A DNA stretch of 64,000 nucleotides from Vermamoeba vermiformis. Taxonomy: Eukaryota > Tubulinea > Echinamoebida. The stretch lies in contig JBEWZL010000239.1 in NCBI GenBank assembly GCA_045837725.1, forward strand, positions 248,001 to 312,000, given 5' to 3'. Both the position numbers and the translations under genes were made by a program. This document shows, piece after piece, positions 23,788-37,268 of the stretch; the first letter of the stretch is position 1; each line of letters starts with the position of its first letter. The notes below the pieces were generated by a model. It saw only the letters and a program-made list of their open reading frames with translations. It had not been told where the DNA came from and did no database searches.

Positions 23788-26700
23788 ATGTCTTCTAATT
23801 CAAACAACCATGATGCCCGCAGAGTGTTGAGAAGTAGAGCTAAGAAAGATGACAACAAATCCCCTTCAAAGTCGCCAGATGAGAAAGATGACAGTCAAAG
23901 AGGCAAACCTAGCTCTCCTATTAAAGACGAAAATATGGACATGCCTCCTCGTAACAAATCAGTAAAGAGAAAGCGAAGTCACCATTCGAGACAAGAGGAA
24001 TCTGCTGAGGACAAGCTCGACATGGGCAAATCGAGCGATCTTATGGACGATGATGATACTCCCACTAAGAAACCAAGGGTGAGTTAATTTTAAAAATTAA
24101 TTGAATTTTTCTCTTTTGATCATAAACTTCCAATTTAAAATTCCCCTATTGTAAACCCTATTCGGAGCTAATAATACATTATAATATAAATAGGTCCTCG
24201 ATAGTAATGATGAGATTTCTCCTATGAATTCAAGTTCTTCACCGCCAGGCAGTCCCATGCATGACGGAGGAATAGCAATGGCAACTTTACCAACCTCCGA
24301 TAAGAAATTACAAGGTAAAATAATTTAATAATTAAAATCTCGCTAGGAATATATTTTAATCAAATTCAATATTTGTGGGGTTTCTTTCTTGACACGCAAA
24401 GATGCGTAAAAGTCGAATTTCGTAGCTTTAACTACGCTTAATAGGAATATCATCATATTCAAATAATTATATAGAAACTATTTAACCGCTATTTGAGCGA
24501 TTTCTAGCTCAAAAAATTATTCCTTATTCGTCCCAAAATTTAGAATTGAATTTTATTGGCGAATTAACCACAAATAAATACCAAAAAATAATGAATATAT
24601 TCTTAATATCAAACATAACCTAGTTTTGGCTATAATATCGATTTTTAAAGCTAAAATTTATAATATTCTCTGGGGTGCTAAAATTGCCTTATTTAGACTT
24701 TTTGGAGCCAATTTACACGCTCAAAAAACTGTTGGGCAGTTTCGCATCGAGGTTGCCGAAGGTCCAAAACGCAACACAAAGCACATTGACCAGTTCCAAC
24801 GACAAGTCCTCAACGAGCCAAACCACCGCTTCACAACTTAGCGTGCCGCAATTATTGGCCTCACAAACACAAGCTGCGCAATCGAATGTCACGCAAGTTA
24901 CTGGCAATGCATGGGGCAGATTGATTCCTCAAGTACCTGACGTACGTATTCAATTTATTGAATTTAATCTCTGTGGTGACTGACAATTCAATTCGTTCAT
25001 GAATTAAATTTTCGTTTAAAAATTCTTAGAATAGGACAGTAATAGTAGCGAAAATTAATTAATACCAAAAGTTCAATTGTGATTGATTAGTATCGATATC
25101 TGTCCATGAATTTAAGCGAAATGTCAGTTTAAATTTGAACCAATTAGTGTTGATGAATAGATTGGTCTATATAATATACTAATGCCTTATTTAGTATGCA
25201 CCTGTAACATTGACGGGTCATATTTTTACAATCGGAAAAAACCCGAAGTGCAATTTGGTGTTGAAAGAAACCAATGTCAATTTAATTTGCCGTCTGCACA
25301 ATGTCGTAAGTCTTATTATAATATTACGCGACAATTAATATAATTGTAACCGTTATTTTTCCTAGAATGGATTTTGTTTTATTGAAAGCACGAGCAATAG
25401 CGCGATGATTTCACTGAATCAGCGATTGATCAGAAAAGGCGGGAAATTAGTGATGAGAAGCGGCGATGAAGTTTCATTCCCTGGCAACAAAATTTCATTC
25501 GTAAGAGACCGTAAAAAAGACGAAAAGAATATCAACTAATAATTCCTTTTTTAGATTTTCCAAACATTGGGCAATGCGGCCACAAACAATAACAACGCCA
25601 ATAGCGCGGCACTTGCAGCAGCGTTGGCGAAAGACCTGGAAGAAAAAGAAAAGCCGTCAAAGTCGCGCAACAAACGAGGCACGGACTCACTTGGGTCCTC
25701 AGCACAATCGAACAAAGATGCCGCGGACATGTTGTCTGCCCTGGACGACATTCCGCCCATCAATATGAACGTCTCGCCTATTAAACTAGACCCGGCCAAT
25801 AACACCAATGTGACGAGCAGCAACAACAACACTAATGTCGTCACGCCACAAGTGTCGAGATTGCGCGAGGAACAAGAGGACAAGAGCGTTGATTCAACTG
25901 CTGGCGAGACAGAGTCGACGTTCAAGGCCCAGTTCAGACCTAATTTGGAAAAGCTCTTGACCTCCAGCAAAGACATCAAAGTGACGTTCGATAATTTCCC
26001 GTACCACCTCGACGAGAGTTTGAAGAAGTTGCTCATCAACTCGGTGTTCATTTACTTGTGCAAGCCAGAGTTCTCAAAGTTCACGAACGAATTGCCAAAT
26101 ATGAGCAGAAGAATTTTATTGTCGGGTCAAACTGGCAGTGAAATTTACCAAGAAAAGCTCGTCATGGCCCTGGCTCATCATTTCAAGGCTAATTTGCTCG
26201 TTGTCGATGGAAATTTCATTTCAACTTCGATCCCTGATGAGACTTCAGACTCGGACAATGAAGGCGGAGAAATTTGGTCTGGACCTATTGAAACTACTAA
26301 GCGCGTGTTCAAGAAAGGTAAGCACGTGGCAAAAAGTTAAATTACGAACAGTAGTTAATGGTTTAATATCCTTTTTTAGGTAATAAGGTTCGATACGTCG
26401 GATCTAGCTCCGGATCAGGCAGCGTGTTGAAGTTTTTGGGCTCCGAATCGTCGCTTAAAAAGAGCGAGAGCAGTGCCTCTCGTGGTCCCCCTTACGGCAG
26501 CACTGGAAGTACGTTGCTATTTAATACCTGTATCTCGTTTGCGGGAGATTAACGCGACTATTTTTTTCGTAGAAATTGTGCTGACATTCGACGATAACCC
26601 AAAGAAAGTCGGAGTTCGCTTCGACAAGCCTATTCCTGGCGGTGTTAGTCTCGGCAACCTTTGCGAAGATCAATATGGATTCTTTGTGGATACTTCGGAG

Positions 26701-29043
26701 ATTAAGCACGAGAACGAGCCGGAAGAGGGCGCTGACAATTTAGCAATGTAAGTACTTCGAGTTTTAAAATTTATTTCCTTTTTAGGAAATAGAAAAAAGT
26801 TTTTGTGGTTTTATCGTTATTAATATACAAATACTTATATTATTATAGTGAGGCGTTATTTGAGTTTATTTCAATGGAAGAAAATCAGCCGTGCATTATT
26901 TTGATCAAAAACATTGAACGAACAGTGCTGTATAATTACGAACGATACGTCCATTTCAAGAACCAGTTCGAGAAGTTATCGAACAGAGTGGTCGTGTTCG
27001 GCATCTCGACGACAAATGAGATCAGAAAAGATAAGACTAGTCGACAGGCTCCCGGATTTTTGCTGTCAAAGGGCGGATCTGGCGGCACTCACACGACTTT
27101 ATTGGATTTGTCTTTCTTGGACCAATTCTCACGTAGCGAACAAGTACGTAACATTTTCGCGTTATTCCGTTATTTCTATAGTTCTAACGTCATTTTTATT
27201 AGGCTACCAAGGAAACATCCAAGGGCTCTAAAGTGACTAACAAACTGTTCCCGAACAAAATTTCAATTTACCCGCCACAAGACTCGACCAAGAACTTGCA
27301 ATGGGAGAAGATGATTCAACGTGATGTGGACAAGATGAAATCAGACACTAACATTGCTAACATCAAAAAGATGATGGAAAAGAACGGAGTTGATTGCGAG
27401 ACTGTCGATTCAAAACTATTGAAGAAAAAGGTAAGAACAAGAAACGCATCTGGATCTAACGGATCTGGTTAAATCTTTTTGTAACATTTATTGATTATTA
27501 TGTACGACAGATATTCCCGATTTCAACAATTGAAAAGATTGTTGGCTGGAGCATTAGTGACTTCTTAATGGACACGGCGGCATTGAACAACGCGGACAGA
27601 ATTGTCATTCCTGCCAAGTCCATTGAAAACGCGTTGAAATTGTTAGAATCGACAAAGCCGCCTAAAGCCGTAAGTCATAATTAATAGGCCAAGTATGACG
27701 CGTAGAACTAACTTTTGTGTCGTAGAAATCTGTGTTTGACATTGACACGGAGAGTGAATTTGAACGACGCTTGTTGACGGACGTGATCCCGCCCAATGAA
27801 TTGAACGTGTCATTTGAAGACATTGGTGCATTGGACCACGTCAAAGAAGCATTGCGAGAGTTGGTCATGCTGCCCTTGCAACGACCTGAACTGTTCCGTA
27901 AAGGCAACTTGACGAGACCGACCAAGGGTATCCTGTTGTTCGGTCCTCCTGGCACTGGTAAAACAATGTTGGCCAAGGCCGTGGCAACTGAATCCGGCGC
28001 AAACTTCATCAGTAAGTACTCTCTATATAAGCCATTAGGTCCGTACTAACCAGAATTTCCGCAGATATTTCAATGGCTTCAATCGGATCCAAGTGGTTCG
28101 GTGAGGGTGAAAAATACGCCCGTGCCGTGTTCACATTGGCTAGCAAGATTGCGCCGTCAGTGATTTTTATTGACGAAGTAGATAGGTACGTTGCAATAGT
28201 ACTTGACATGGTGTGTTTCGTGAACTAATTTCCTTTTATGGCAGTTTGCTGTCGCGTCGTGATAGACACGGAGAACACGAAGCCATGCGCAAGATTAAAA
28301 ACGAGTTCATGGCTATGTGGGACGGACTTAAGACGCGCGAAGGTGAACGCGTGCTCGTCTTAGCTGCCACCAACAGACCTTTTGATCTCGACGACGCAGT
28401 TCTGCGTAGATTGCCGAGACGATTGTTGGTTGATTTGCCTGACCAGCCCAACCGAAAGAAGATCTTGCAAGTTATTATGGCCAACGAAGAACTCGCGCCT
28501 GATGTCAACTTGGACGAGATTGCCAACATGACTGATGGCTACTCGGGCAGTGATTTGAAGGCTCTTTGCGTCGCTGCTGCCTACCAACCAATTCGAGAAT
28601 TCCTGCAACAAGAGAAGGTAATACAAGCGCTCAAGTGTCAAACGGATCCGTTATTTGTCAAAATATTTCATGACCTCGTATTGACCTTTCAACAATAGGA
28701 AAAAGAAAAAGCAGCTGCTCTCGCGTCAACTGAAGATCAAGCAGGCGAAGAGAAAGCAACCAATGTGGTCACGAGTGACGATGAAGGCAAGCCCCAAGTG
28801 CCAGACGTCACTGAGGCACCTAAGAGCGATGCCATGGAGGTGGAGAACGAAGACGAAGAAAAAGTTAAAGCAGCACCGAGCATTAGACCATTGACGATGA
28901 AAGATTTCGTTAAGGCCAAGAAAGAAGTTAGTGCTAGTGTGAGCGAAGATCAAGCGACAATTAACGAGCTGAGAAAATGGAACGAAATGTATGGATCGAA
29001 CGGCAACAGATCCAAGGCATCCTCGTTGAGTTACTTTGTATAG
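23788..29043 (+). CDS. FHA-domain AAA ATPase of the plant DAA1/Msp1-katanin-like type
   Basis: A long gene with about 15 exons and roughly 1,250 residues. The N-terminus is disordered and charged, with basic clusters suggesting nuclear entry ([10 protein letters not shown]). An FHA domain follows ([16 protein letters not shown], then NGFCFIES and GDEVSF) that should bind phosphothreonine peptides. The middle region has a degenerate AAA-like segment ([18 protein letters not shown]). The C-terminal AAA module is intact: [14 protein letters not shown], Walker A GPPGTGKT (27942-27965), Walker [15 protein letters not shown], sensor [16 protein letters not shown] and [10 protein letters not shown]. 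This order matches the plant family of FHA plus AAA proteins. The likely role is ATP-driven remodelling of a protein or nucleoprotein complex; the exact partner is unknown. Confidence 0.9.
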
Positions 29044-29266
29044 AATTAGATCTCTAGCGTGTAATGTTAGATCTAGCGTTATTTGATTAGACTCGGCGAG
29101 AAACAAAGAAAAAAAAGCAAAAATAAACTTGTACATTTTTCATTGAGTTATTTTAAGTTGATCTGTTCAAGACCGGAAGATCTCAAGAAAATTCCAACTG
29201 TACAGTTTATCTGAACTAATTACAATATTTACAACAATAAATAAATAAATAACATGAATTAATAGC

Positions 29267-29611
29267 CTAGTTTCGGCGGGAAAATGTCAAGGTGTCTTCG
29301 CTCCAAATCCAATCCGACGATACTTCTTTAATTGTTCGGCAAAACAATTCAAATGCTCGGTCATAATTATCACAGGCAATACAACTCGAGAGGAGAGCGT
29401 CCCATGCCATTTCATTTCGTTCTTGTTCGTCGAGATTTGATAGACAGATCGCGCCTTCGGCGTTCACGTTGCATCCTCTCATGCTTGCGAGGCAAATAAA
29501 GATGCAAATGGCGTCTTCTTTTTGTTTTTCATTCGAGAATGCTCTTTAATTGGTGATCGTTAGCCTTAAATAGCCTGTGATTAATAATGGCTCTTACCTA
29601 TCGCGACCCAT
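29267..29611 (-). CDS. Small orphan protein, two exons
   Basis: Exons 29611-29598 and 29543-29267 join in phase to 291 nt, 96 aa, starting MGRDRAFSNEKQ. It is acidic to neutral and rich in Cys (about six), with AFELFCRTIKEVSS near the C-terminus. The splice sites are canonical (GTAAGA, TTAAAG) and the intron lies after only 14 coding bases, a pattern seen in real small genes. No family recognised. Its 3' end is 223 bp from the convergent AAA ATPase stop. Confidence 0.55.
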
Positions 29612-29907
29612 GGAGAGAAACAATATTTGGTCTTGTGTTGCGTTGTGTGCGAAATCAATTCAATAAAACCATTATTTCTTTATCCTTTTTCTAGTTTTGA
29701 ATCACAGGAACACAATCCCAAAGTAATTGACATGACATTTTCAACCCCAAACTGCTTTCAACTAACAGCTCCCCTTCTATGAATTCTTGACAATATCGCA
29801 CTTTTATTTGTCCCGATTGACCACGAGGCACCAAAAGTTAGGCAGGACTACGAGGGTAACGGCAGAATATCATAATTAATTAAATTTTATTTTTAGTGTT
29901 CACAAAA
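29612..29907. other. Intergenic, no gene seen
   Basis: Upstream of the small orphan gene and downstream of the NmrA-like gene. AT-rich, with no supported feature. Confidence 0.5.
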
Positions 29908-31004
29908 TTAATGCTTGAAGTTCTTAGCAGCCCAAGTCTTCAAATCGGTCAAATTAGGATAGATCTTCTTGCATTCGGCGAGGTCAGCGTTATATCCAAC
30001 GTCTTGGAAGAACTTGTACATGACTTTAAGTTCCTCGGGCAAGACTCCGTAGGGAATTTCTTGGTACTTTGCAACGCCAAGGACTTTAGGCCACTCTTCC
30101 ATAGGAAGGTCATCGCCAGCAATTTCGAGTGCCTTGTTTGGCAACAGATCTGGCTTTTCAAAGGCGAGGGAGGCAAAAGCGCCAATGTCGTCAGCAGCGA
30201 TGACTTGAAGTTTGTCGGTAGGTCTCATAGCTTGATATAACACGCCATCCTTGATAGTACCAGGGAAGAACACGTTCTCCATGAAGAAGACAGGTCGGAG
30301 AATTGAGTAGTGCAATCCGGATGCGGCCAAGTACTTTTCAGTTTCCCATTTGCTCTCGAAGTGTGGGATACCGCTGTTCTTATCAGCAGCTCCAACAGAG
30401 GAGTAGACCAAGTGCTTCACTCCTGCGCGTTTTGCGGCGTCGATCGCGTTCTTGCCTTGGCGAATCTCTCCTTCAGAACCAATGCCCCAGAAATTGACGA
30501 CTAAATATACACCGTGAGCACCTTTGAATGCTGCTTCGAGGGAGGCTGCGTCTTCTAAGTCGCCTTTAACGAGTTTGACTCCTAGTGTCAATCGTCAGTT
30601 AAAATTGCCATAAAAAGCTGTATAACTTAAGCAATGCGTGTAATATAAAATTTTCGCATATTAAATAATAATTACGACCGTCGTAATTACCTTTGCTTTC
30701 CCAAGGCTTTGCTTTGTCAGATGTGGGATCGCGAACCAAGCCATGAACTGTGATAATAAATCAATCAGAAAATATTCAAAAGATACGTCAAACTATTTAA
30801 TTGCAAATATTTTGGTTCTATGTCGCAGTTACAATCGGATTGACAGGCCAGATTTACTTACCTTCAAATTTTCCAGTTGCCAACAAATGACGGGCAGTAG
30901 CTCCACCTTGTGTTCCAGTAATACCAGTGACGACGATAATCTGGAAATAAAAGTTAGCTATTGGCTCCTTAGCTGGATCGAGATCGACTTACGGGTTTGC
31001 TCAT
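29908..31004 (-). CDS. NmrA-like NAD(P)-binding protein
   Basis: Four exons (31004-30993, 30940-30862, 30747-30691, 30581-29908) join to 822 nt, 273 aa. The N-terminal Rossmann motif is VTGITGTQGGATARHLL. It continues with LVRDPTS, KGDLEDAASLEAAFKGAHGVYLV and KHLVYSSVGAADKNSGIPHF, the standard course of the NmrA/HSCARG branch of atypical short-chain dehydrogenases. The usual Tyr-x3-Lys catalytic pair is not evident. In this family the protein senses NADP(H) rather than catalysing a reaction, and may regulate transcription or redox responses. The first exon encodes only four residues. Confidence 0.92.
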
Positions 31005-31522
31005 TTTCAAGTAATTTGCTTAGTGTTGTTTGTGTTGTTTAGTTTGTTTGATTGAATACTATGCTGCGCAACAAACTATTTATCACGTCACGCTGCCACG
31101 TGAAAGTGTGCACGGAAGGTTTTCAGCGCCGATCTTGACCATATTTGGTAAATCTTCTGTGTACATTCCAAATTGATTCGAGAAGATAGACGACATTCGA
31201 GAGAGTTAATGTACTTCTACTTCCAAACACTTCTAGCATCGGTTAGCAGTTACCGAACGTTCGTTTTGGTCGAATCTACAGGTAAGCAAAATTTATCCGG
31301 ATGTATTATCTTTAATCCGTTTCTCCTATGCGTCAATTTTCTTTCTTTAAATTGGACTGGACAATCTGCCTTAATTAATTAAGACAATCTCTCGGTACTT
31401 GCTTCTGTGCCCTTATGTTGACATCCGAGATTCTGCATCTGGTCGGAAACTGCTTCGTCGAGCAAAGTCCCTGCTTTAAAATAATATGGATGGCGATTTT
31501 AAAGGATAAAATTGTAGCGCTA
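31005..31522. other. Intergenic, no gene seen
   Basis: Spacer between the start of the NmrA-like gene and the 3' end of the Sec14-like gene. Open frames on the plus strand are short and AT-rich. Nothing supported. Confidence 0.5.
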
Positions 31523-33048
31523 CTATTCATTGGCGTTGGATACATCCGACTTTGAATGCTTCTTCGATGAGTCTTTTAATTTAGCCTTCGAATGGCTCTT
31601 CTTATGCTTCTCTTTTTCCTTATCGTGCTTGTGCTTATGATGCTCTTCGGATTTTTCGTGGCTATGAGTGGAATGAACGCTCTTCTTGCTGTCAGCATGC
31701 TTTAATTCTTTCTCGCTGGTTGATTTTTCAGTAGTAGTATTACTCGTGCTCGTATTATTAAGATTAACGTTGTTCATATTATTTGCGGATTGGTGCTTCA
31801 TTTCGAGCAGATCTGGCTCGATCGTTTTTTCTCGATCACCTCCGAATCTGACTTCTAATTGCGACGGATCGATAAATTCACTCATCTGCTTCCTTAAAGA
31901 CTCCTTATCGCCTTTAATCCAATAAATCTTCGATTTTGTAACGGGATCTAACCAAGGAGAAGCGATCTGCGAAAATTTATTTTTGTTAGAATATAAATCT
32001 AACTCAATCTTTGCAGGTGAATTAAGATTACCTTATATAGCATATGGAAAAACCAAGGCGGATTAACGATCATCGCACGGCCAAGTCTTTCAGGGTAATG
32101 ATTTTGCAATATATGAATAGATTGCTTCATTACTTTCATTCCGTCAGGTGATCTCGCTCTACTTCCATAATCTAATAGTATAATATGATAAGTACGCTAT
32201 TCTAATGCACGAAAGTACGAGTTGGATCCGTACCTGAAAAGTCGCAAATAATACTAATTTTTTCAACGCCATATTCTTTCTCCTCCATCGCTAGAATAAA
32301 TATTTAATGTTATTAAATGGTCATATGCAAGCACTATTGATATATTAACGTACATTCAATGCATTCTTCGATCGTATAAACTAGCGCTTTGACTCGTTTT
32401 TCAACGCTGTAAGGATTTTCTCCACCAGGAGTCTTAAAATGGTTAGCAACGTGTATAACCTTCAATAACGATATATATATATACTTACAATAACCAACAG
32501 AGGGTTTCTGTTCAAGTCTTTGCCGTTACGATACATCGTTTTGAGCTCCTGAAACAGATGCCGCATTAGATCCAAACTGTAGGCGATACAACCTTATTGA
32601 TAGGATACTTACCAGTACGCCTACTACTTCGTCTCGTGTAATCTCGTGAGGCTTAAATTCTTGGCGCCATTGAATAGATTCGGTCAACATTGATTCAGAT
32701 TTCTTTAGGTTCCATTTACGGGCTCGTAAATACCTCCATAAAGTCATATCAGCTGTAAAAGTGTTATATTGTTAATAGAGGGTAGTTTCAAGTACTTCGT
32801 GTGATTTTTAAGAAACGGTAGGATCAGATCCAGCTCGTGGGCAACGTATAAAATATTAAAATTGTTAAAAACGACTTACACAACCAATTCTTCACGGGCT
32901 CTGTGATATCAGTCAATGCAGTAATTTTCTCTTTAAATGAATTAAATAAGTATTTTTGATCCTCCGAAAATTTAGCCCACATGTCATATTTCGGAGTAGT
33001 ATTATTATCAGGAGAGGATATATTGGCTTTGGAATCTTGTTTTTCCAT
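31523..33048 (-). CDS. Sec14-like CRAL-TRIO lipid-transfer protein
   Basis: About seven exons starting MEKQDSKANISS at 33048. The CRAL-TRIO N-terminal helix set reads LWRYLRARKWNLKKSESML and WRQEFKPHEITRDE. The lipid-binding lobe includes NPYSVEKRVKALVYTIEECIE, ISIICDFSG, KQSIHILQNHYPERLGRAMIVNPPWFFHMLY and the closing-helix region (PSQLEVRFGGD). Family members exchange phosphatidylinositol and another lipid between membranes and present them to lipid kinases. The C-terminal 90 or so residues are an unusual disordered tail rich in His, Lys, Ser and Glu, much longer than in yeast Sec14, with a composition like the tail of the GTPase at 2-3.6 kb. Confidence 0.92.
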
Positions 33049-33183
33049 TATTGAAGTGGTTGAGACTTGAGTCGTTGTGTTGAGATCGGTTCACGAAAAA
33101 ACTGATGTGCTTTTTTTTACTACGCGTGAGAAATGCGAGTTAAACTCGCTTTACAATAAAGTGGTAAAACTTAGGCTTAGCCA

Positions 33184-35110
33184 TTACTTAGATTTTTCGT
33201 TTCTTTCGAGCGAAATTTGGTCGAGCTGGTGATCCGCTGCCATGGCAAGCAGCTCAAGGACTTCCTTAGCAGTAAAGTTGCTTATTCCAAGCTCTTCTTG
33301 AATTCGCTTAACATCTGATTCCGCAACTGTCCAATCCTTCCATGCAAGATCGTGTTGTTCACCTACCGCTCGTGACGTTGAGATTGAGTACTTTATGTTG
33401 TCATCATCACCTCTTGAATTAGGATCATCTTCGCGGCACAGCAATATTTCGAAGTTGAAAGTAACCCAATTTGACGGATCTAGTAACCGTAAGTTTGCTT
33501 CTATGAAATCCTTAAGCTTATGTGTCTTACCCTCTGCTATTAATTTGAGTTCGCCTCGCACCTCTTTGGCATGAATAATGAATTCGGGGTCAGGGTCGTA
33601 GAGGCCTCGAGTCAAGCTCCATTCTAGCGATGACAACGTCAGCAAGACGTAAATGATGCCAATGAAGTAAACTTACTGGTGTACATCGAGCGATCAATCA
33701 AAGACAGTGCTTGGTTCAGCTTCGCTTTTGCCTTTTTTTTCCAATCTTTTCGAATCCTATTTTTCAACTTGATTTTTGCGTGGACCAGATCCAACGTTCG
33801 TTCAACTTGATTAAGCCATTGGTCTTCCTCAGTTAATAGAAGGCGAAGAATAGTTTCGAGCGACGCTTTGGTATCGCTGGTGTCAATGTCTTTTTCGTAC
33901 TCATCGCGGGATGGGTTCATTGAAAGAGTGACCAAAACTTGAGCGAATTCTTTCGTAGTCATGTCCCAGCCAAGCCATTTCTTCACTTGATCTAATTTCT
34001 TCGAGTTCAGCTTTGGATAACAATCGTGCCACCATTCGCGCTTGACACGTTCGCCTCTCTTCACCTCTTTTCTGAAAATCTCTTCTTCATCACTGCACTC
34101 ATTATCTTCGTCCTCGTCCTCGTCCTCGTCCTCATTTTCATCGTCGCTGTAGAACTCGGGGACTTCGCATTCTTTGTATCCTTCAAGCAAGCCCTTGACC
34201 TCCGTTACTTTTTTTGAAGTGCCACCCATCAGCTTAGCATTAAGAGTTATGTCGCACGTGAACGTGCCTCCTGAATGTTCGTAGTACGAGAATACGTCGC
34301 AGTTAACCTCAACGAAGTGTTCTTTTACGCCAAACAAATAAAATGACACGTGAACTAAAAAAGGAAAAGTTAGTTAAAATTTTAATTTTCCGAGCCAGCA
34401 TTCAAACAAAATAACGATGGACCTACATTTCCCTCCGTTCGTGTTACTATCAGTATAACTCCATAAATCGAAGCTTTCTTCAGGAGAGAGCTCTAGCAGT
34501 GACATTAATGACAGGTCAAAAAGTCAATGCGTGTATACCTTTATAAGCCACTTTACTGTTTATAATCTTAAGAATATCTTCGTTTAGGTGGTCTTTTAAC
34601 TTGAGATTGTTCAACTTTTCGCTAATCTTCAGCACAAGCCAATTATTCAATCTGTTTAGCAACTTCTCGAGGTTCTCGTCATCACCCTCAGTTGCTAGGC
34701 TAATCAACTGTTCGAAGGCAAGGTATTGACCTAAGTGCCACGGGTTAATCGACGGTTTTTCTCCGAATATTTTACCTCTTGGATAGAAAAGTGTTTTTAT
34801 CGATTCCGGCATGTTATTAATCGCCTTATTAGAAAATCCTGTTCGTAAGAGAAATGAGATATTGGATAACTTAGCTAACATTAAATTTACCAAACTTTTT
34901 TGACAGATCTTCCAACTTAAATCCTTGGAATACGTTATTGAATCTTGATGAGGTCAAAGATGCTGCGCATAAAGAGATTGGCGGCAAATGACTAAGTATC
35001 TCGGATAAACAATCATCTGGGATGGATTGAAGAGTTAGATGGCTCTGCGGGAGGTTTTTCGGAGAGCGTTCTTCCGAGGGGATTACAACTCGTTTTCTCT
35101 TTGGTGGCAT
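33184..35110 (-). CDS. F-box protein, tandem copy A
   Basis: Seven exons (35110-34891, 34838-34776, 34730-34539, 34492-34427, 34354-33677, 33623-33531, 33479-33184) join to 1608 nt, 535 aa. It starts with a basic nuclear-type signal (MPPKRKRVV). The F-box is IPDDCLSEILSHLPPISLCA, near residue 30, the SKP1-binding motif of SCF ubiquitin ligases. The remaining 470 residues form an unrecognised domain shared with copy B, including FHVSFYLFGVKEHFVEVNCD, WHDCYPKLN and LGWDM. A run of alternating Glu/Asp at about 34096-34140 is absent from B. Two introns here (34731-34775 and 33480-33530) are stop-free multiples of three and would be missed by a plain ORF reading; I placed them by comparison with B. 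Confidence 0.85.
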
Positions 35111-35279
35111 TCGTGTATAGCTATTAAATAGAATGAACATTTGTTTTTCTTGTTATTTATGTGAGCAATCACAAAAATCATAAATCTCCGCAGATTGATC
35201 CGGCTCATACTATTCTTATCTTTAGTTAGTTAAAATCTACTGCTAACGAAATTAAGTCGCGTATCGAGCAAACGGTTTT

Positions 35280-37268
35280 CTATTTGCAAACGTGCGAAAG
35301 ATCAGCGATTAATCCAAGGAGTTCGGTTATCTCGTCGGACGTGAAACTTTTGAGTCCGAGCTCGTCTTGGAACAACTTCACTTCTGCATCTGGTACTGCC
35401 CAAGGCTCCCAATAGAACCGATGTTTTTCGCATTGTTCTGTTGAAGTTGCTACGGAATAGGCGTAGTTAGATTCGTCTTCCTTGTCATCGTCAAAGAAGT
35501 CTGGATTTTTTCGACCCCAAAATACAGTAAACTTGACGCGAAGCCACTTTGACGGGTCTAGCGATCACCATTAGTGTTTAATAATGCCAACACAGATGAT
35601 CGAGCGTTTGACATACCTTCTGCTATTAGTTTGATCTCGCCTTTGACTCTGTGGTAGTAAACTCGAAAGTTCGGATCAACGTCGGGTAAATCAGAATGAG
35701 TCTTAAAACATCCCTTCATATGAGTCCATTCTAAAATCCACCACGTAGGTAAGTTTAGGCTAAAGGAGATGATGCACACTAATTACCTGTGTACATCGAT
35801 CGATCAATTAGCGCGATGAGTTGGGCTGGAGAATTCAGCGTTGAGGATCTTCGGACCCGATTTTTCAACTTGATTTTTGCAGCGAGCAGCGCTAACGTTC
35901 GTTCAGCAAGGTAGAGCCATTTGCTCTCTTGATGCACGTTCTTCAGCAAAAGCTCTAACGATGCCTTAGTGTCACTGGTGTCTATATTCAGAGTGTTGCG
36001 AATGGGTTCTGAGTCTGGATCTTCGGTCTTTATATCTTGTTCCTTGTCGTTATGCTCCTTTCTTTCGACTGAAGGCTCCATCGAAAGACCAGCCAGCACT
36101 TGAGCGAGTTCCAAAGTTGACATGTCCCATCCGAGCCATTCTTTGACTTGATCAATCTTCTCTTTGTTCAGTTTCGGATAACAATCGTGAAACCATTTGC
36201 GTCTGACACGATCGCCGTTCAAATAGCCTCGAAGAAAACCCGATTGATCAAAGTACCGTAAATAGTCGTCATTGATCTGGGCGTCACTATCGAGTTGAGG
36301 GACACATGATTCAGGGTATCCTTCAAGCAATCCTTTGACTGCAACGCTGTCGTTGGATGTGCAACTAAATAAAGTCGCGTCGAATTCCAGCTTGCACGCA
36401 AAATTACCACCAGGATGTTCGTAGTAACAATACACGTCGCAACTAACTTCGACGAAGTGCTCGTTTTGTCCGAACAAGAAGAATGACACGTGAACTAAAA
36501 AAGGAAAACTTAAATTTTAACGAACTTTCGACGAATATGCGTGCGGTATACTCACAAGTGCCACCGTAAGTATAGCCATCGGTACCGTCCCACAAGGTAA
36601 ACGTATTCACGGGAGAAATTTCTGTCGCGGAATGTGTCAGATGTGCCACGGGATGTACAACAGGATTTGACCGCAATTTTACCTTTATAACCAAATCGGC
36701 CTAATATAGCCTGTAATAGCTTATCTGATAATTTGGTTTTGAGTTCCCGATTATTCAGTTGCTCGCTAATTTTTAGCACGCTCCAATTATGAAGTCTATC
36801 AAGCAATTTCTCTAGGCCCTTGTCATCGTTTTTCGCTTCCATATCTATCAATCTCTCGAATGCGAGATATTGAGCTGATTAACATGTTAATAAAAATGAG
36901 ATTTACGAATAATTTTCGGTTTACCTCTTGGATAGAACATTTCTGATAATGATTGCTTTTGGGCTTGGGATATTTTGTTAAAGTTAAATGATGTGCCTAT
37001 GAAAGTATATTATAATTATTTTCGAGTAAATACAACAAAACTTACCAAGTATTTTTGAAAGATCTTTTAAGATCAGCGCTTCGAAGACGTTATTGAGCCG
37101 TTTCGAGGTAAGTGACGCCGCGCAAACAGATAGTGGAGGCATATGACGGAGGATCTCAAGCAAACAATCATCCGGAAGGCAGTCAAGTGTCAGATCAGTA
37201 CAGCGCACTCGCTTTGTTGCTCGTTCTTCATCCGAAGCCTCTACGACTCTCTTTCTCTTTGGTGGCAT
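35280..37268 (-). CDS. F-box protein, tandem copy B
   Basis: Seven exons (37268-37046, 36996-36925, 36874-36683, 36621-36556, 36494-35787, 35730-35617, 35557-35280) join to 1653 nt, 550 aa. All intron phases match copy A, and exons 3 and 4 have exactly the same lengths (192 and 66 nt). It starts MPPKRKRVVEAS and carries the F-box LPDDCLLEILRHMPPLSVCA. The shared second domain has LFGQNEHFVEVSCDVYCYYE and FHDCYPKLNKEKIDQVKEWLGWDM. Where A has its acidic run, B has a neutral segment (DYLRYFDQSGFLRGYLNGDR). It is probably a substrate-recruiting subunit of an SCF-type ubiquitin ligase; the substrate is unknown. Confidence 0.85.

Noticed and set aside
34096-34140. GAX repeat as a CRISPR-like or structural array
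   Set aside because: It is a simple coding microsatellite for Glu/Asp inside F-box copy A.
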